Positions 34,999 through 44,546 of a DNA stretch of 64,000 bases are shown in pieces. Both the position numbers and the translations under genes were made by a program. Within the stretch, counting starts at the first letter, position 1. Each line of letters begins with the position of its first letter. The stretch covers positions 31,719-95,718 of the forward strand of contig JAEUHH010000059.1 of assembly GCA_016795505.1 (NCBI GenBank), written 5' to 3'. The notes under the pieces were generated by a model. That model was not told the DNA's origin. It ran no database searches and saw only the letters and a program-made list of their open reading frames with translations. The DNA comes from Verrucomicrobiales bacterium. Lineage in GTDB: Bacteria; Verrucomicrobiota; Verrucomicrobiia; Verrucomicrobiales; DEV007.

Positions 34999-37900
34999 TC
35001 ACGCCGGGTAGCGCTGTTCCATCCACTGCTCGATGCGCCGGTATAGGGCCGGCAAGAGGAGCAGGGTGAGTGTGGTCGAGGTGATCGTGCCGCCGACGAC
35101 CACGACGGCGAGGGGTTTCTGGATCTCCGACCCGGGTCCGGTGGCCAGAAGCAGGGGAACCAGGCCGAGGATGGCGAGCAGGGCGGTCATGAGCACCGGC
35201 CGGACGCGGCGCTCCGCACCGCTGGTGACCGCCGTGTCGATGTCCGCGCCCTCCTCGCGCAATTGATTGAAGAAAGTGACCATGACCACTCCGTTCATGA
35301 TGGCGAGCCCCAGCAGGGCGATGAAGCCGACGGACGCCGGGACCGACAGGTAGAAACCGGCGAAGTAGAGGGCGAGAATGCCTCCGATGAGGGCGAACGG
35401 GATGTTGGCGAGGATGAGCAGGGCCTGCCGGACGGCGCCGAGGGTGGTGATCAGGATCATGAAAATCACCAGCAAGGCAAACGGCACGACCAGTCCGAGC
35501 TGCTGGCTGGCCCGGGCCTGATTCTCGAACTGTCCGGCGAGATCAAGGAAGTAGCCGGGCGGGAGATCCACTTCGGAGCGGATCCGCTGCTCGACTTCCT
35601 GGACAAAGCCGACGACATCGCGTCCCTCCACGTTTGACTGGAGCACCACGACCCGCTTGCCATCCTCCCGCTCGATCTGGGTCGGGCCGTCGACTTCGCG
35701 GATGTCGGTGACGTCGGCCAAATAAACGCGGTGACCGGTCGGCGTCATGATTTGCAGCCTGCCGAGCGCCTCCGCATGGGATCTGGCGGACTCGGGATAG
35801 CGAACCAGCACCGGGATGCGGCGATTGCCTTCGACGATCTCCGTAACCACCTCCCCCGCGACGGCGCGGTTGATCAGATGGTTGACCGCCTCCACACTGA
35901 GGCCGAGGCGGCCGAGCTCGGCGTGGCGCAGGTGGATCTCCAGATAGAGCTGGCCGCTCAGCGGGGTGCGCTGCACGTCGATCGCTCCCGTGATGGAGGC
36001 GATCACCGTCTCGATCTCGCGGGCCTTCTGGTCGAGCACAGCGAGGTCGTCACCCGTCAGCTTGACCGCCACGGCTGAGCTGACGCCGGAGATCATCTCG
36101 GAGACGCGCATGTCGATGGGCTGGGTGAAGCCGAAGGCCACCCCGGGAAATTGTTCCATCACGGCGCGGATTTTCTCCTGGAGGCCCTCGACGGAATCAA
36201 CGGTCCAGTCCCGGCGCGGCTTGGTGACGAGGAACACGTCGCTTTCATTGAGCCCCATGGGATCGAGCCGGAGCTCATCCGAGCCCACCCGGGCGACCAC
36301 ACCGTTGATCTCGGGGATTTTCAGGAGTTCCCGGGCGATGCGGTCGTCAATTTCCATCGACTTTTCCAGGGAGATGGTCGGGAGCTTTTCGAACTGTACC
36401 ACGATGGTACCCTCGTCGAGAAAGGGCAGGAATTCCTTCCCGACCCGCAGGGCAAGGAGTCCGCTGACGACCAGCAGGGAGACGGCGATCAGCAGCGCCA
36501 TCTTGGTGTGCCGAAGCACCCAGGCGAGCGTCGGTTGGTAAACGCGCTTCACGAAGCGGATGGCGAAGTTGTCCCCGCCGCCGTGGGAGTTCATCAGCAG
36601 TGAGGCGATCACGGGAATGACCGTCAGGCTCAGAACGAGGCTGACGAGCATCGAAATGGTGATGGTCAGGGCGAGGGGGCGGAACAGCTTGCCCTCGATG
36701 CCGGAAAGACTGAGAATCGGCGTTAGCGATACGACGATGATGATGGCGCCCGCGACAATGGGGGCGGCGACCTCCCGGGCGGCGTGGAGGAGGGCACGGG
36801 CGCGGTTCGGATGGTCTCCCCGGTGGAGTTGGGAGTGGATGTTCTCCACCATCACCACGGCGGAATCGACGAGAATGCCGATGGCGATGGCGATCCCTCC
36901 CAGCGACATCAGGTTCGCGGTGAGATCGATCGATTTCATCACGACAAAGGTGCCCAGCACCGTGAGCGGCAGCACGACCCCGACGGTGATTGCGCTGCGG
37001 AGATTGCCGAGGAAGAGAATGAGCACGACGAGCACGAGGACGACGGCTTCGATCAGGGCATTGCGCACCGTGTCGACCGCCGTGGTGATCAGCTCGGCGC
37101 GATCATAAAACGGGACGATGCGCACCCCCTCGGGCAGGGCCGCCTGGACCGCCTCAAGCGCCTCCTTGACGCCTTCCACCGTTTTCCGGCCGTTGGCTCC
37201 CCGCCGGTTGAGCACGAGGCCCTCGACGACTTCACCCTTGCCGTTTCCGGTCACGCCGCCATAGCGGGTCAGGGCCCCCAACGTGACCGTCGCCACATCG
37301 CGAACCAGAACCGGCTGGCCTTCGCGGGTCGCCACGGGCACCAGACCGATCTCTTCGAGGCCTTCCAGTTGCCCCACCGTGTTCACCAGCAGCACCTCGT
37401 CATTGCGGACGACGCGATCGCCCCCGGCATTCCGGTTGTTCTCCCCGAGGGCGGTGCAGATGTCGTCGATGGTCAGATCGAATGCAATCAGGGCCTCCGG
37501 GTTGGGCACGACGTGAAACGAGCGCACTTCCCCGCCAAGAGCGTTCACGTCCGCGACGCCTTCGACCGAGAGCAGCCGCGGTCGGATGATCCAGTCGAGG
37601 ATGCTGCGGAGCTCCATGTTGGAGTAGCCCTCCCCCTCGACCAGGAACATGTAGACATCCGACAGGGGCATGGTGATCGGGGCGAGGCCGCCTTCGACAC
37701 CCTCCGGCAGCTCGGACAGGACTTGGTTGATGCGTTCCGACACCTGCTGCCGGGCCCAATACATGTCGGTGCCGTCGGAGAAGTCGATCGTGATCACGGA
37801 CAGCGCGTATTTGGTCATCGATCGCAGCACCGTCTGGCGCGGAATGCCGCGCACCTCCGTCTCCAGAGGATAGGTGACGCGTTGTTCGACCTCGCCGGGT

Positions 37901-38070
37901 GTCATCCCTGGGGCTTTGACGATCACCTGCACCTGGGTGTTTGAGATGTCGGGGAACGCATCGATGGGCAGATCGCGGAAGGCGCGGAATCCGACTCCGG
38001 CGAGTACCAGGGTCAGAACGATGAACAGGAGGCGCTGCGAGAGCGCGAATTGGATGAGATGTCCGATCAT
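34999..38070 (-). CDS. CzcA/CusA-type heavy-metal RND efflux pump
   Basis: The 1023-residue inner-membrane pump has the twelve-span RND layout. The first helix follows IGHLIQFALSQR, and DLPIDAFPDISNTQVQV and PGMTPGEVEQRVTYPLE are HME-RND marks. The proton-relay helix reads GILVDSAVVMVENIH. The porter-domain insert carries ARVGSDELRLDPMGLNESDVF. It exports Cu(I)/Ag(I) or divalent cations across both membranes with the MFP and OMF encoded just upstream. The substrate cannot be fixed by eye; the surrounding copper proteins favour copper. It is the last gene of a four-gene minus-strand operon. Confidence 0.93.
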   Translation of the reverse strand: MIGHLIQFALSQRLLFIVLTLVLAGVGFRAFRDLPIDAFPDISNTQVQVIVKAPGMTPGEVEQRVTYPLETEVRGIPRQTVLRSMTKYALSVITIDFSDGTDMYWARQQVSERINQVLSELPEGVEGGLAPITMPLSDVYMFLVEGEGYSNMELRSILDWIIRPRLLSVEGVADVNALGGEVRSFHVVPNPEALIAFDLTIDDICTALGENNRNAGGDRVVRNDEVLLVNTVGQLEGLEEIGLVPVATREGQPVLVRDVATVTLGALTRYGGVTGNGKGEVVEGLVLNRRGANGRKTVEGVKEALEAVQAALPEGVRIVPFYDRAELITTAVDTVRNALIEAVVLVLVVLILFLGNLRSAITVGVVLPLTVLGTFVVMKSIDLTANLMSLGGIAIAIGILVDSAVVMVENIHSQLHRGDHPNRARALLHAAREVAAPIVAGAIIIVVSLTPILSLSGIEGKLFRPLALTITISMLVSLVLSLTVIPVIASLLMNSHGGGDNFAIRFVKRVYQPTLAWVLRHTKMALLIAVSLLVVSGLLALRVGKEFLPFLDEGTIVVQFEKLPTISLEKSMEIDDRIARELLKIPEINGVVARVGSDELRLDPMGLNESDVFLVTKPRRDWTVDSVEGLQEKIRAVMEQFPGVAFGFTQPIDMRVSEMISGVSSAVAVKLTGDDLAVLDQKAREIETVIASITGAIDVQRTPLSGQLYLEIHLRHAELGRLGLSVEAVNHLINRAVAGEVVTEIVEGNRRIPVLVRYPESARSHAEALGRLQIMTPTGHRVYLADVTDIREVDGPTQIEREDGKRVVVLQSNVEGRDVVGFVQEVEQRIRSEVDLPPGYFLDLAGQFENQARASQQLGLVVPFALLVIFMILITTLGAVRQALLILANIPFALIGGILALYFAGFYLSVPASVGFIALLGLAIMNGVVMVTFFNQLREEGADIDTAVTSGAERRVRPVLMTALLAILGLVPLLLATGPGSEIQKPLAVVVVGGTITSTTLTLLLLPALYRRIEQWMEQRYPA

Positions 38071-38082
38071 GGTGGGAATCCG

Positions 38083-39225
38083 TTATTCTTTGGTCATTTC
38101 GAGATGGCCCTTGAGCTGGGCCGCATTGCCGCTGACGACCGTCTGGCCGGCTTCGAGTCCGCTGACGATCGCGGTGACGGCGCCGTCGCTGTCGCCGGCC
38201 GTCACCGACACAGGCCGGAAGGTGGTTTCGGACTCCCTCACGAAAACGGCCTTGCCGCCGTTGAGATCGACGAGGGCCGAGGCTGGCACGGACAGCACCG
38301 CATCGCCGGCGCCGGCCTTCACCCTGACCATGACCGGGGTGCCCGGTCGCCAGGTGCGATTGTCGTTGGGCAGGGAGGCGCGGATGAGCACGGTGCGGGT
38401 GGTTTCGTCCGCCAACGGCGCCACGTAGGCGATGATGGCCTGACCGGTCTGGCCGGCGGTGACGCTGGACTCGATGGCGGCGCTTTGGCCGGACTTCACG
38501 TCGGCGGCATCGCGAAGCGAGACATGAAAGTCCACCCACAGAGTGGATAGATCGGCGATGGTGTAGAGCTTGGTTTCGGGCTCGACCGAGGACCCCCGGC
38601 GGACGGATTTCTCGATCACTTCGCCGGCCTCGGGTGCCGTGACTTTCAGGGTCGTGTAATTGCCGGTGCCGACATCGTTGAGGTATTGGTGAATGCTCCC
38701 TTCATCGAAATGGAGCAGCTTCAACGGTTGCAGGGCGCGGGCATGGGCCGCGACGGCCTTCTGAAAGTCCAGCTCCCTGGCCTGAAGCGTTTCTTTTGAG
38801 CTGAGATTGCGCTCGAACAACTTCTTTTCCTGGTCCAGCGCCGTCTGGGCAAAGGTCATGGCTTGTTCCGCGTCGACGTAAGCCGTGATCGCCTCGGAAA
38901 GTTCGGCGCTTTCGAGGCTGAACAGGGGATCGCCCTTCGCGACCGTGGCTCCGAGCGCCTGATGGTCCCCGGCGATGAGACCGGACAGGCGCGGGACCAC
39001 GTCGACGACCCGGGTCTCATCGAGCCGGACGGCGCCGGTGGCGGCAATCGTCTTACCGATGGGCCTGGGTTCGACCCTGGCGAAGTCCAGTTGGAGGTTG
39101 GCAATGGCGTCCGGTGACAGTTCAAACGGTTCCGAGCCGTGAGAGTCGGAGACCGGGAGGAGGCCCAGGCCGGTCGCAACGAACCAGACGAGGGCTTGGA
39201 AGGAGGAAAGCAGTTGGGATTTCAT
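38083..39225 (-). CDS. periplasmic adaptor (CusB/CzcB membrane-fusion) protein
   Basis: The 380-residue protein has a signal peptide (1-29), barrel-sandwich segments (RVVDVVPRLSGLIAGDHQALG), a coiled-coil hairpin with AEQAMTFAQTALDQEKKLFERNL (about 130-200), and the second half-lipoyl motif KVTAPEAGEVIEKSVRRGSSV. The beta-barrel region follows. It joins the RND pump to the outer-membrane channel. It is 12 nt from the pump gene and 27 nt from the OMF gene. No extra metal-binding domain (YHS or CusF) is apparent. Confidence 0.92.
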   Translation of the reverse strand: MKSQLLSSFQALVWFVATGLGLLPVSDSHGSEPFELSPDAIANLQLDFARVEPRPIGKTIAATGAVRLDETRVVDVVPRLSGLIAGDHQALGATVAKGDPLFSLESAELSEAITAYVDAEQAMTFAQTALDQEKKLFERNLSSKETLQARELDFQKAVAAHARALQPLKLLHFDEGSIHQYLNDVGTGNYTTLKVTAPEAGEVIEKSVRRGSSVEPETKLYTIADLSTLWVDFHVSLRDAADVKSGQSAAIESSVTAGQTGQAIIAYVAPLADETTRTVLIRASLPNDNRTWRPGTPVMVRVKAGAGDAVLSVPASALVDLNGGKAVFVRESETTFRPVSVTAGDSDGAVTAIVSGLEAGQTVVSGNAAQLKGHLEMTKE

Positions 39226-39252
39226 GGTGAAGGAATGGGGATGAGATGGGAA

Positions 39253-40494
39253 TCAGAGGGAGGTTCCGGTGAGGGTTTCGATTTCGACCCTGGCTTCGTG
39301 GTATGCGGACAACGCCTCGATCCGTTGGCCGCGTACCGTCGTGAGAGCCCGGCGGGCCTCGAGCAGCTCCAGGTAGCTGATGCGGCCGAGTCGGTAGCCT
39401 TCCGCCACCGTCTCCTGGTGTTTCTCAGCAGCGGGGAGCATGCCATCGGCGATCAGCCGGTATTGGTCGCGGGCGGCCTCCAGACGGGTCAGGGCCGTGG
39501 CGAGACTGAGCGTGAGCTGTTGTCTGGACTGCTCGACCAGGGCTTCGGTCCGGGCAACTTCGGCAGAGGCCTCGGCGATGCCGCCCTCGTTGCGGTTCCA
39601 CAGGGGGAGCGGGAGGGAAAAATTGAGGACCACCGCATTGTCCTCCACCGTGGTGTCGCGCCGCCAGGAGAGCCCGACATTCACGTCAGGCTGGCGGAGG
39701 CGCTGCTGGAGATCGAGCTCCCGTTGGGCGGTGGCGATGCCGGAACGGGCCAGCGCCAGCTCGGGGTGTTCTTCGAGGGATTCCTTGAGGGAGCCGAGGG
39801 ATGGCGTGGAACGACTCGGGTCCGCCAGCCGGCCGGCGACGCGTTGGAAATCGGGTTCGGTGTCGCGCCACATCGCGGCGAGTTGCTGGCTGGCGAGGGC
39901 GGTGCGGGTTTCCGCTCCTTTCACCTGCAGTTCGGCTTCTCGCAGGCCCAATTCGCTTTGCCCGACATCAATGGCCGAGCCGCGACCGCCTTCCTGCAGG
40001 CCTTTGACCGACTGCACTGTCTCTCTGGCAATGGCGAGATTTTGCCGGGCGGACTCCTCGGCATCCTGGGCGGCCAGCACCGCGACAAACCGTCGGGTCG
40101 TCTCCAACATGACCTCGCGGCGGGCCGCTTCGAAGCGCAGCTCCTCCGCCTCACGGGCTGATCGGGCGACCTCGGCGCGGAGCTTTCTCTTTCCGCCCAG
40201 TTCGAGAAGCTGGCTCAGGCCGAGATTGTAAACGGCGCTCTGGAAGCCCCGGTAGTCGCCGGATCCCAGAACATCCTCTGTTTCGAATTCCAGCTCGGGA
40301 TTGGGCCGGGCGAGGGCGGACAGTACCTTCGCATCGGCGAGCCGGCGATCGGCATCGAAGATCTGGAGGGCGGGGTGGCGTTCGAGTGCCCGCGCGGTGG
40401 CCGACGCCAGCGACAGGGAAGTCTCTCCGGCATGGGCGCCTGAGAGGCAGGCCGCCACGGTGGCGGCGAAGAAGCAGTGAGGAATGGGTTTCAT
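39253..40494 (-). CDS. TolC/CusC-family outer-membrane efflux protein
   Basis: Starting at the ATG at 40494 the 413-residue protein has a signal peptide (1-22, ending AHA) and two OEP repeats: LARPNPELEFETEDVLG with GLSQLLELGGKRKLR in the first, and LRQPDVNVGLSWRRDTTVEDNAVVLNFSLPLPLWNRNEG in the second. These are TolC/CzcC-type features. It forms the trimeric exit channel for the RND pump. The frame continues 51 codons upstream without a better leader. Confidence 0.92.
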   Translation of the reverse strand: MKPIPHCFFAATVAACLSGAHAGETSLSLASATARALERHPALQIFDADRRLADAKVLSALARPNPELEFETEDVLGSGDYRGFQSAVYNLGLSQLLELGGKRKLRAEVARSAREAEELRFEAARREVMLETTRRFVAVLAAQDAEESARQNLAIARETVQSVKGLQEGGRGSAIDVGQSELGLREAELQVKGAETRTALASQQLAAMWRDTEPDFQRVAGRLADPSRSTPSLGSLKESLEEHPELALARSGIATAQRELDLQQRLRQPDVNVGLSWRRDTTVEDNAVVLNFSLPLPLWNRNEGGIAEASAEVARTEALVEQSRQQLTLSLATALTRLEAARDQYRLIADGMLPAAEKHQETVAEGYRLGRISYLELLEARRALTTVRGQRIEALSAYHEARVEIETLTGTSL

Positions 40495-40733
40495 GTCTGC
40501 GGAATGGAAAAAAGGGATGGGAAAATGGGGATGACTTGAGAGAGATGAGAGCCCGCCAACGGGAATGAAAGGCGGCGAGCCGGTCGCTCCGGGATGAACC
40601 GGTGGGGAGCGGGCGAGCGCAGACCGACGGACGGATGGCCAACTCATCGGTGGCCGGGCCAGATAGTGCCCAGGCCGGATGTCTCAACGGACATCAAGAG
40701 AGGCGCCCGGAACGCGGGTCCGCCTCGGGAAAA

Positions 40734-41111
40734 TCAAACCTGAAAGACTCCGGTAAAGATCCGGAGTGTCGCCGGGGAGGGATGCGACAACGCCGGCGGA
40801 GCCCGGCCCAGACCAACCTCGGTGGGAAGTGCGGGAAGCAACAGGACCGCAGCGGTCAAATCGAATGGAGCGACCTCGGTCAGCGGCTCGGGAGCGGCCA
40901 CTGTCGCGAATTCAAGATCCACCGCCTTGGCTGCCACCCCGTGACAGTGGCAGGGAACCGATGAGGAATCGCCCTGAATCAGACAAACCTGAGCCGGTCG
41001 GTTGGACGCATGGACCTGGATCCCGCAGGCCTCCAGCAATTGGCACAGGCAGCCGGGCAGGATCAGATAGATCCCGAAATAGAGCGCGCTGATGGCACCA
41101 ATAAATTGCAC
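40734..41111 (-). CDS. small Cys/His-rich protein upstream of the efflux operon
   Basis: The 125-residue frame has a hydrophobic N-terminus (FIGAISALYFGIYLILPGCLC) and a cluster of Cys and His: GCLCQLLEACGI and VPCHCHGVAAKAVD. The C-terminal half is Pro/Leu/Ala-rich. I recognise no family. Position at the head of the efflux operon (239 bp before the OMF gene) and the CHCH motif suggest a membrane-anchored metal sensor or chaperone, but this is inference. Coding is likely because codon usage and the leader look natural. Confidence 0.6.
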   Translation of the reverse strand: MQFIGAISALYFGIYLILPGCLCQLLEACGIQVHASNRPAQVCLIQGDSSSVPCHCHGVAAKAVDLEFATVAAPEPLTEVAPFDLTAAVLLLPALPTEVGLGRAPPALSHPSPATLRIFTGVFQV

Positions 41112-41178
41112 TGTGTAAAATCAGTCCTTCCCGCGATCGGGAAGTTCAACCGGCATTTCGCCGCAATGACGTGACGAG

Positions 41179-42072
41179 TCAGGACTCCGCCAGCACCGCC
41201 TTGGGCGGGGCGACTTCGCCTTCGACCGGGTCGCTGGTGAGGCCCTGGGCATAGCGGCGGGCGAGGAGTTCGATGGCTCCGGGATGGCTGGCGAACAGGT
41301 CGCTCATCCACGTTTTCAGACCCGGATGCCGCTCCTCGGCTGCGGCGCAGATCTGGGCGATGTCGCCGCCGGGACCGGCGTGGCGGCCGGGAGAAATGAA
41401 GAGCATGGAGAGCACAACGTCGCCCGCGAACTCACCGGTGCCGAGGAGGTTTTCCAGCAGCGGCTCATTGAAGGCATACTCGTCGCCCTCGCGGCGCTCC
41501 ATCGAGGAGGGCTCGACGGCGCGGACGGCGTCACCGAGAGCCTCGCGGAGCCGGTCGGCCAGCACGTTGCGCACCCGGTTCACCGCGATCCGCGGGGTGC
41601 CGTGATCGACCAGCGTCACCGCCGGACGGTCGAGCTGTTCGGCGGCGATCTTTTCGCGGACCAGTTGGGCGAGGATTTCGGCCACGGCGGTGTCGTCAGG
41701 GTCGTCGATGTCCACCATGCAGGGGGCGACGCGCACGGCCAACTCGGGCCAGGATTCCCGGATCTCGCGGACCCGCTGGGGCAGATACTCGTAGATGGCC
41801 GCGCTGTGGCCGAAGAACAGTGGCACGACGAGAAAGGAATGGTCGCCGTGGGTTTCGCGCCGGGATTTGATAAACGGCTCGAAGATTTCCGCCGGGACGC
41901 CGTCGAGTTCCGAGGCATCGACCCGGGTCGAATGCAGGAGCGAAACGGGATGGATGGTCTGGCCGACGCGCGCAGAAAGGGCGGCGGCGACGCGGCGCAG
42001 GCTCAGGGTCGAATCGGCCCGGTGAGAGCCATTGTCCACCAGCAGGGTGCAGGGCAGGGAAACGTCGTTCAC
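41179..42072 (-). CDS. CbiX/SirB-like chelatase family protein (two half-domains)
   Basis: The 297-residue protein contains two CbiX-type halves. The first begins TLLVDNGSHRADSTLSLRRV and has VVPLFFGHSAAIYEYLPQRV. The second begins VTLVDHGTPRIAVNRVRNVL and has DVVLSMLFISPGRHAGPGGD. CbiX/SirB insert cobalt or iron into sirohydrochlorin. In the first half the usual HGSR is replaced by NGSHR, so its chelatase site may be altered. No cobalamin or siroheme genes are in the window, so the role remains open. Confidence 0.78.
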   Translation of the reverse strand: MNDVSLPCTLLVDNGSHRADSTLSLRRVAAALSARVGQTIHPVSLLHSTRVDASELDGVPAEIFEPFIKSRRETHGDHSFLVVPLFFGHSAAIYEYLPQRVREIRESWPELAVRVAPCMVDIDDPDDTAVAEILAQLVREKIAAEQLDRPAVTLVDHGTPRIAVNRVRNVLADRLREALGDAVRAVEPSSMERREGDEYAFNEPLLENLLGTGEFAGDVVLSMLFISPGRHAGPGGDIAQICAAAEERHPGLKTWMSDLFASHPGAIELLARRYAQGLTSDPVEGEVAPPKAVLAES

Positions 42073-42187
42073 AGATCGACGTTACGCCGGAATGCGGGGA
42101 AACGGGCTGCGAAATCGTGCCCGGGCCGATTTTTGCCCCCGCAATCCCCGGTTGGCGTTTTTCGCCGGGCAGGCGTATAGTCGGCCC

Positions 42188-42709
42188 ATGGAATTTCTCA
42201 AATCGGTTTTCACCCACCCGGCGTTCTACGGATTCGTCGGCGGTCTGATCGTCGGCGCCGTGTTTCTGGTGATGTCGTGGATGAATCACCTGCGCACGAA
42301 GAAGGAGCTGAAGAAATTTCAAAAGCACCTTTCCGACAAGCTGGAGATGGAAGGCGAGCACCTCGCCCGGCTGAAGGCCGACCTGGAGAAAATGCGGGGC
42401 GAAAACGAAAACCTCCGCATGAAGGTCGGCGCCGGCGCCATCCAAAACGGCGGCCAGGGCCTGGAGCGCGAGCTGGAACTTTACGCCCGGGCCGAGAAAT
42501 CGATGATTCTCGGCGCGCCCGGCTTTGCCCAAGCCTGGGAGGCGGCCAAGGACGCCGCCCATCGCGAGTTGCAGGAGGAAGAGCGGGGAAAGAGCCTGCC
42601 GCGGCGGATCTTCCGCAAATTCTTCTCCAGTGGGGCGGGTAACGAGTCCGGCGCGCGGCTGCTGACGACCAAGGAGCCCGAGCCCGCCGCCGAAACCGCG
42701 GGACACTGA
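42188..42709 (+). CDS. membrane-anchored coiled-coil protein
   Basis: The 173-residue protein starts at ATG 42188. An N-terminal membrane helix (about 12-30, YGFVGGLIVGAVFLVMSW) is followed by a charged coiled coil (about 35-80: KKELKKFQKHLSDKLEMEGEH and a further heptad). It ends in a basic/polar tail. Similar short single-span coiled-coil proteins (LapA-like) are widespread. Function unknown. An upstream extension to 42032 lacks a leader. The next gene starts 40 nt downstream. Confidence 0.75.
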   Translation: MEFLKSVFTHPAFYGFVGGLIVGAVFLVMSWMNHLRTKKELKKFQKHLSDKLEMEGEHLARLKADLEKMRGENENLRMKVGAGAIQNGGQGLERELELYARAEKSMILGAPGFAQAWEAAKDAAHRELQEEERGKSLPRRIFRKFFSSGAGNESGARLLTTKEPEPAAETAGH

Positions 42710-42749
42710 GGCGGGCGGAATTTTCCGCAAAGCCATCCTCACCTACCCG

Positions 42750-43355
42750 ATGCAACTGGTCCTGCCCGACCGGCCCTTCGCCGGCTACATCTTCGATTGC
42801 GACGGCACGCTGGTCGATTCCATGCCGCTGCATTTCCGCGCGTGGAATGCGAGCTTCCGGCATCACGGGGCGCCCTGGGAGTGGACCGAGGAGCGCTTCT
42901 ACGCCAGCGCCGGCGTGCCGGATCGCGAGATCGTGGCCGCGCTGAATGCCGAGTTCGGCTCCGGCATCGATGCGGATGCGGTCCACGAGACCAAAGTCGA
43001 GTGGTTCGTGAGCCATCTCCACGAACTCACGCCCGTCGCCGCCGTGGCGGAGTACGTCCGGCTGTTTCACGGCCGGGGTGAGCGCATCGCCGTGGCCACC
43101 GGCAGCGACATCAGCATCGTCGATCCCGAACTGCGGCACGTCGGACTGCGCGACTACTTTGAGATCATCGTGACGCCCGCCGACGTGAAACGCGGCAAGC
43201 CTGCACCCGACATGTTCCTGCTCGCGGCGGAACGGCTCGGGGTCGATCCCGCCGATTGTCTCGTGTTCGAGGACGGACAGGCCGGACTTCAGGCCGCCGC
43301 CGCCGCCGGCATGGCCAGCGTCTTCGTCCCCAGCGCGCCGTCGGCTTTTTGCTGA
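42750..43355 (+). CDS. HAD-superfamily phosphatase (beta-phosphoglucomutase / YqaB-like)
   Basis: The 201-residue protein has motif I FDCDGTLVDSMP (nucleophile Asp16, acid Asp18), cap-domain start PLHFRAWNAS, motif II VATGSDI, motif III Lys in KRGKPAPDMFLLAAERLG, and motif IV VFEDGQAGLQAA. This arrangement matches subfamily IA. The sugar-phosphatase YqaB is the closest group by pattern. Substrate is likely a small phosphosugar. Its C-terminal part reads normally and there is no frameshift. Confidence 0.9.
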   Translation: MQLVLPDRPFAGYIFDCDGTLVDSMPLHFRAWNASFRHHGAPWEWTEERFYASAGVPDREIVAALNAEFGSGIDADAVHETKVEWFVSHLHELTPVAAVAEYVRLFHGRGERIAVATGSDISIVDPELRHVGLRDYFEIIVTPADVKRGKPAPDMFLLAAERLGVDPADCLVFEDGQAGLQAAAAAGMASVFVPSAPSAFC

Positions 43356-43381
43356 AACGGCCGGGCCGTCTCCGACCCGGG

Positions 43382-44377
43382 CTACGCGGCGAGGTGGAAA
43401 TAGGCGTGGATGTGCGGCACACCGCGGAAATACCACACCAGTTCCGGCCCCTCGATCTGCCAGGTGTCCCAGACCTGGTCCCCGCCGATGTCGAAGGGAC
43501 CGTCGTAGCAGGAGATGAAGAGCCGCTCCACCAGCTTCTTCTCCTCGATCGTCTTCATCGTCGCGGCCACGTCGTCGGGGCGGAAGCAGACCAGCATCCG
43601 GCGCATCGTGTCGAGCAACTTGGCCTGCTGATCCCGGCTGAGATCGGCGCCGCTCAGTCCGGGCAGGTCGGTCTTCCGCTTCGCGATGACCTCGGCGGGC
43701 TTCTCGCTGCGCGGCTCCCGGCTGACGAGGATCCTGTCCTGCTGCGGCCCGTCGAGGGCCTGGTAGAATTCGTTGAAGAGCAGCCCCTGATACCAGAAGG
43801 GATTGCCCTCGTGGTCCTTGGTCTCGCGGAAGGCCTTCGCGAAGTTGCCGTAGAAGATCGGCGCCCCGCCGAAGCCCTGGCCGCGGTCGCTGTGGGCGTT
43901 GCAGCGCCGCGTCACGTGGTGGCCGGTGTAGAGGAATTCGAAGTCGCGATCCTCCGGCGTGCCGAAAAAGCCGACCGAGGGCGTGTTCTTGATGTCGCCC
44001 ATCAGGTCCTTCTCCACCTGCCAGTTCATCTTTTCGCGATGATCCGGATGGTGGAGTGACTCGAAGATCTGCTTCACCAGATCCTGCTGCTCCCGGGTGT
44101 AGAAGGTGTGGAGCCGTTCCTCAGGACAGATGTACCACCAGTTGCTGACATACTGGCGCTTCGGATGGTCCACCGGCAGGCAGATCTTGGCGCGTTGTTC
44201 CTCGCTGAGGCTCTTGAAAAACTGCATCGGCAGCGAGTCCGTCGCGGTCGCGGCCGCGCCGGCAGCGCCCAGCCTCGCCCGAGGAAAAGCGGCCAAAGCC
44301 GCCGAGGCGCCAAGCGCCCGGATGAAGTCGCGGCGTGAGCCGGCGCGGTGATCGATGAGGGGCAGGATCGATTTCAT
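43382..44377 (-). CDS. DUF3500 family protein, Tat-exported
   Basis: The 331-residue protein begins with a twin-arginine signal (AGSRRDFIRALGAS) and hydrophobic leader. The remainder has the DUF3500 pattern: SLSEEQRAKICLP, NWWYICPEERLHTFYTREQQDL, GHHVTRRCNAHSDRGQGFGG, and the C-terminal IEGPELVWYFRGVPHIHAYFH. This family is secreted in many soil bacteria; its reaction is unknown. The His/Trp conservation hints at a metal or ligand site. It is isolated from the accessory operon by a 497-bp gap. Confidence 0.85.
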   Translation of the reverse strand: MKSILPLIDHRAGSRRDFIRALGASAALAAFPRARLGAAGAAATATDSLPMQFFKSLSEEQRAKICLPVDHPKRQYVSNWWYICPEERLHTFYTREQQDLVKQIFESLHHPDHREKMNWQVEKDLMGDIKNTPSVGFFGTPEDRDFEFLYTGHHVTRRCNAHSDRGQGFGGAPIFYGNFAKAFRETKDHEGNPFWYQGLLFNEFYQALDGPQQDRILVSREPRSEKPAEVIAKRKTDLPGLSGADLSRDQQAKLLDTMRRMLVCFRPDDVAATMKTIEEKKLVERLFISCYDGPFDIGGDQVWDTWQIEGPELVWYFRGVPHIHAYFHLAA

Positions 44378-44458
44378 GGATCGAATCTACCCGAGGTCGG
44401 CGGCAGAAAGCGAGCCTGGAATGAGCCGGCAGCGGCCGTTTTCGCGTCCCGCCGGCAG

Positions 44459-44546
44459 CTTTGGGACCGGTGCCGATGAGGCAGTCTTCCCTATCCTGTT
44501 GCCCGGAAAGTCCGAGGACGGAGGGATGCCTCGCCTGACTCTCCTT
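44459..44546 (+). repeat. 88-bp repeat A (shared with 53075-53162), with uvrA-tail-like start
   Basis: This block and 53075-53162 have the same length and share GGAGGGATGCCTCGCCTGAC and adjacent bases exactly, and CTTTGGGACCG followed by TGCCGATGAGGC with one mismatch between. The middle 24 bp differ. The inner side, read on the minus strand, gives LIGTGPK, matching the UvrA tail region LIDIGPE. The two blocks flank the multicopper oxidase region as direct repeats. Confidence 0.7.

Noticed and set aside
36784..37944. 386-codon plus-strand frame opposite the RND pump
   Set aside because: Antisense to czcA-like gene; His/Arg/Asp-rich translation without any family pattern.
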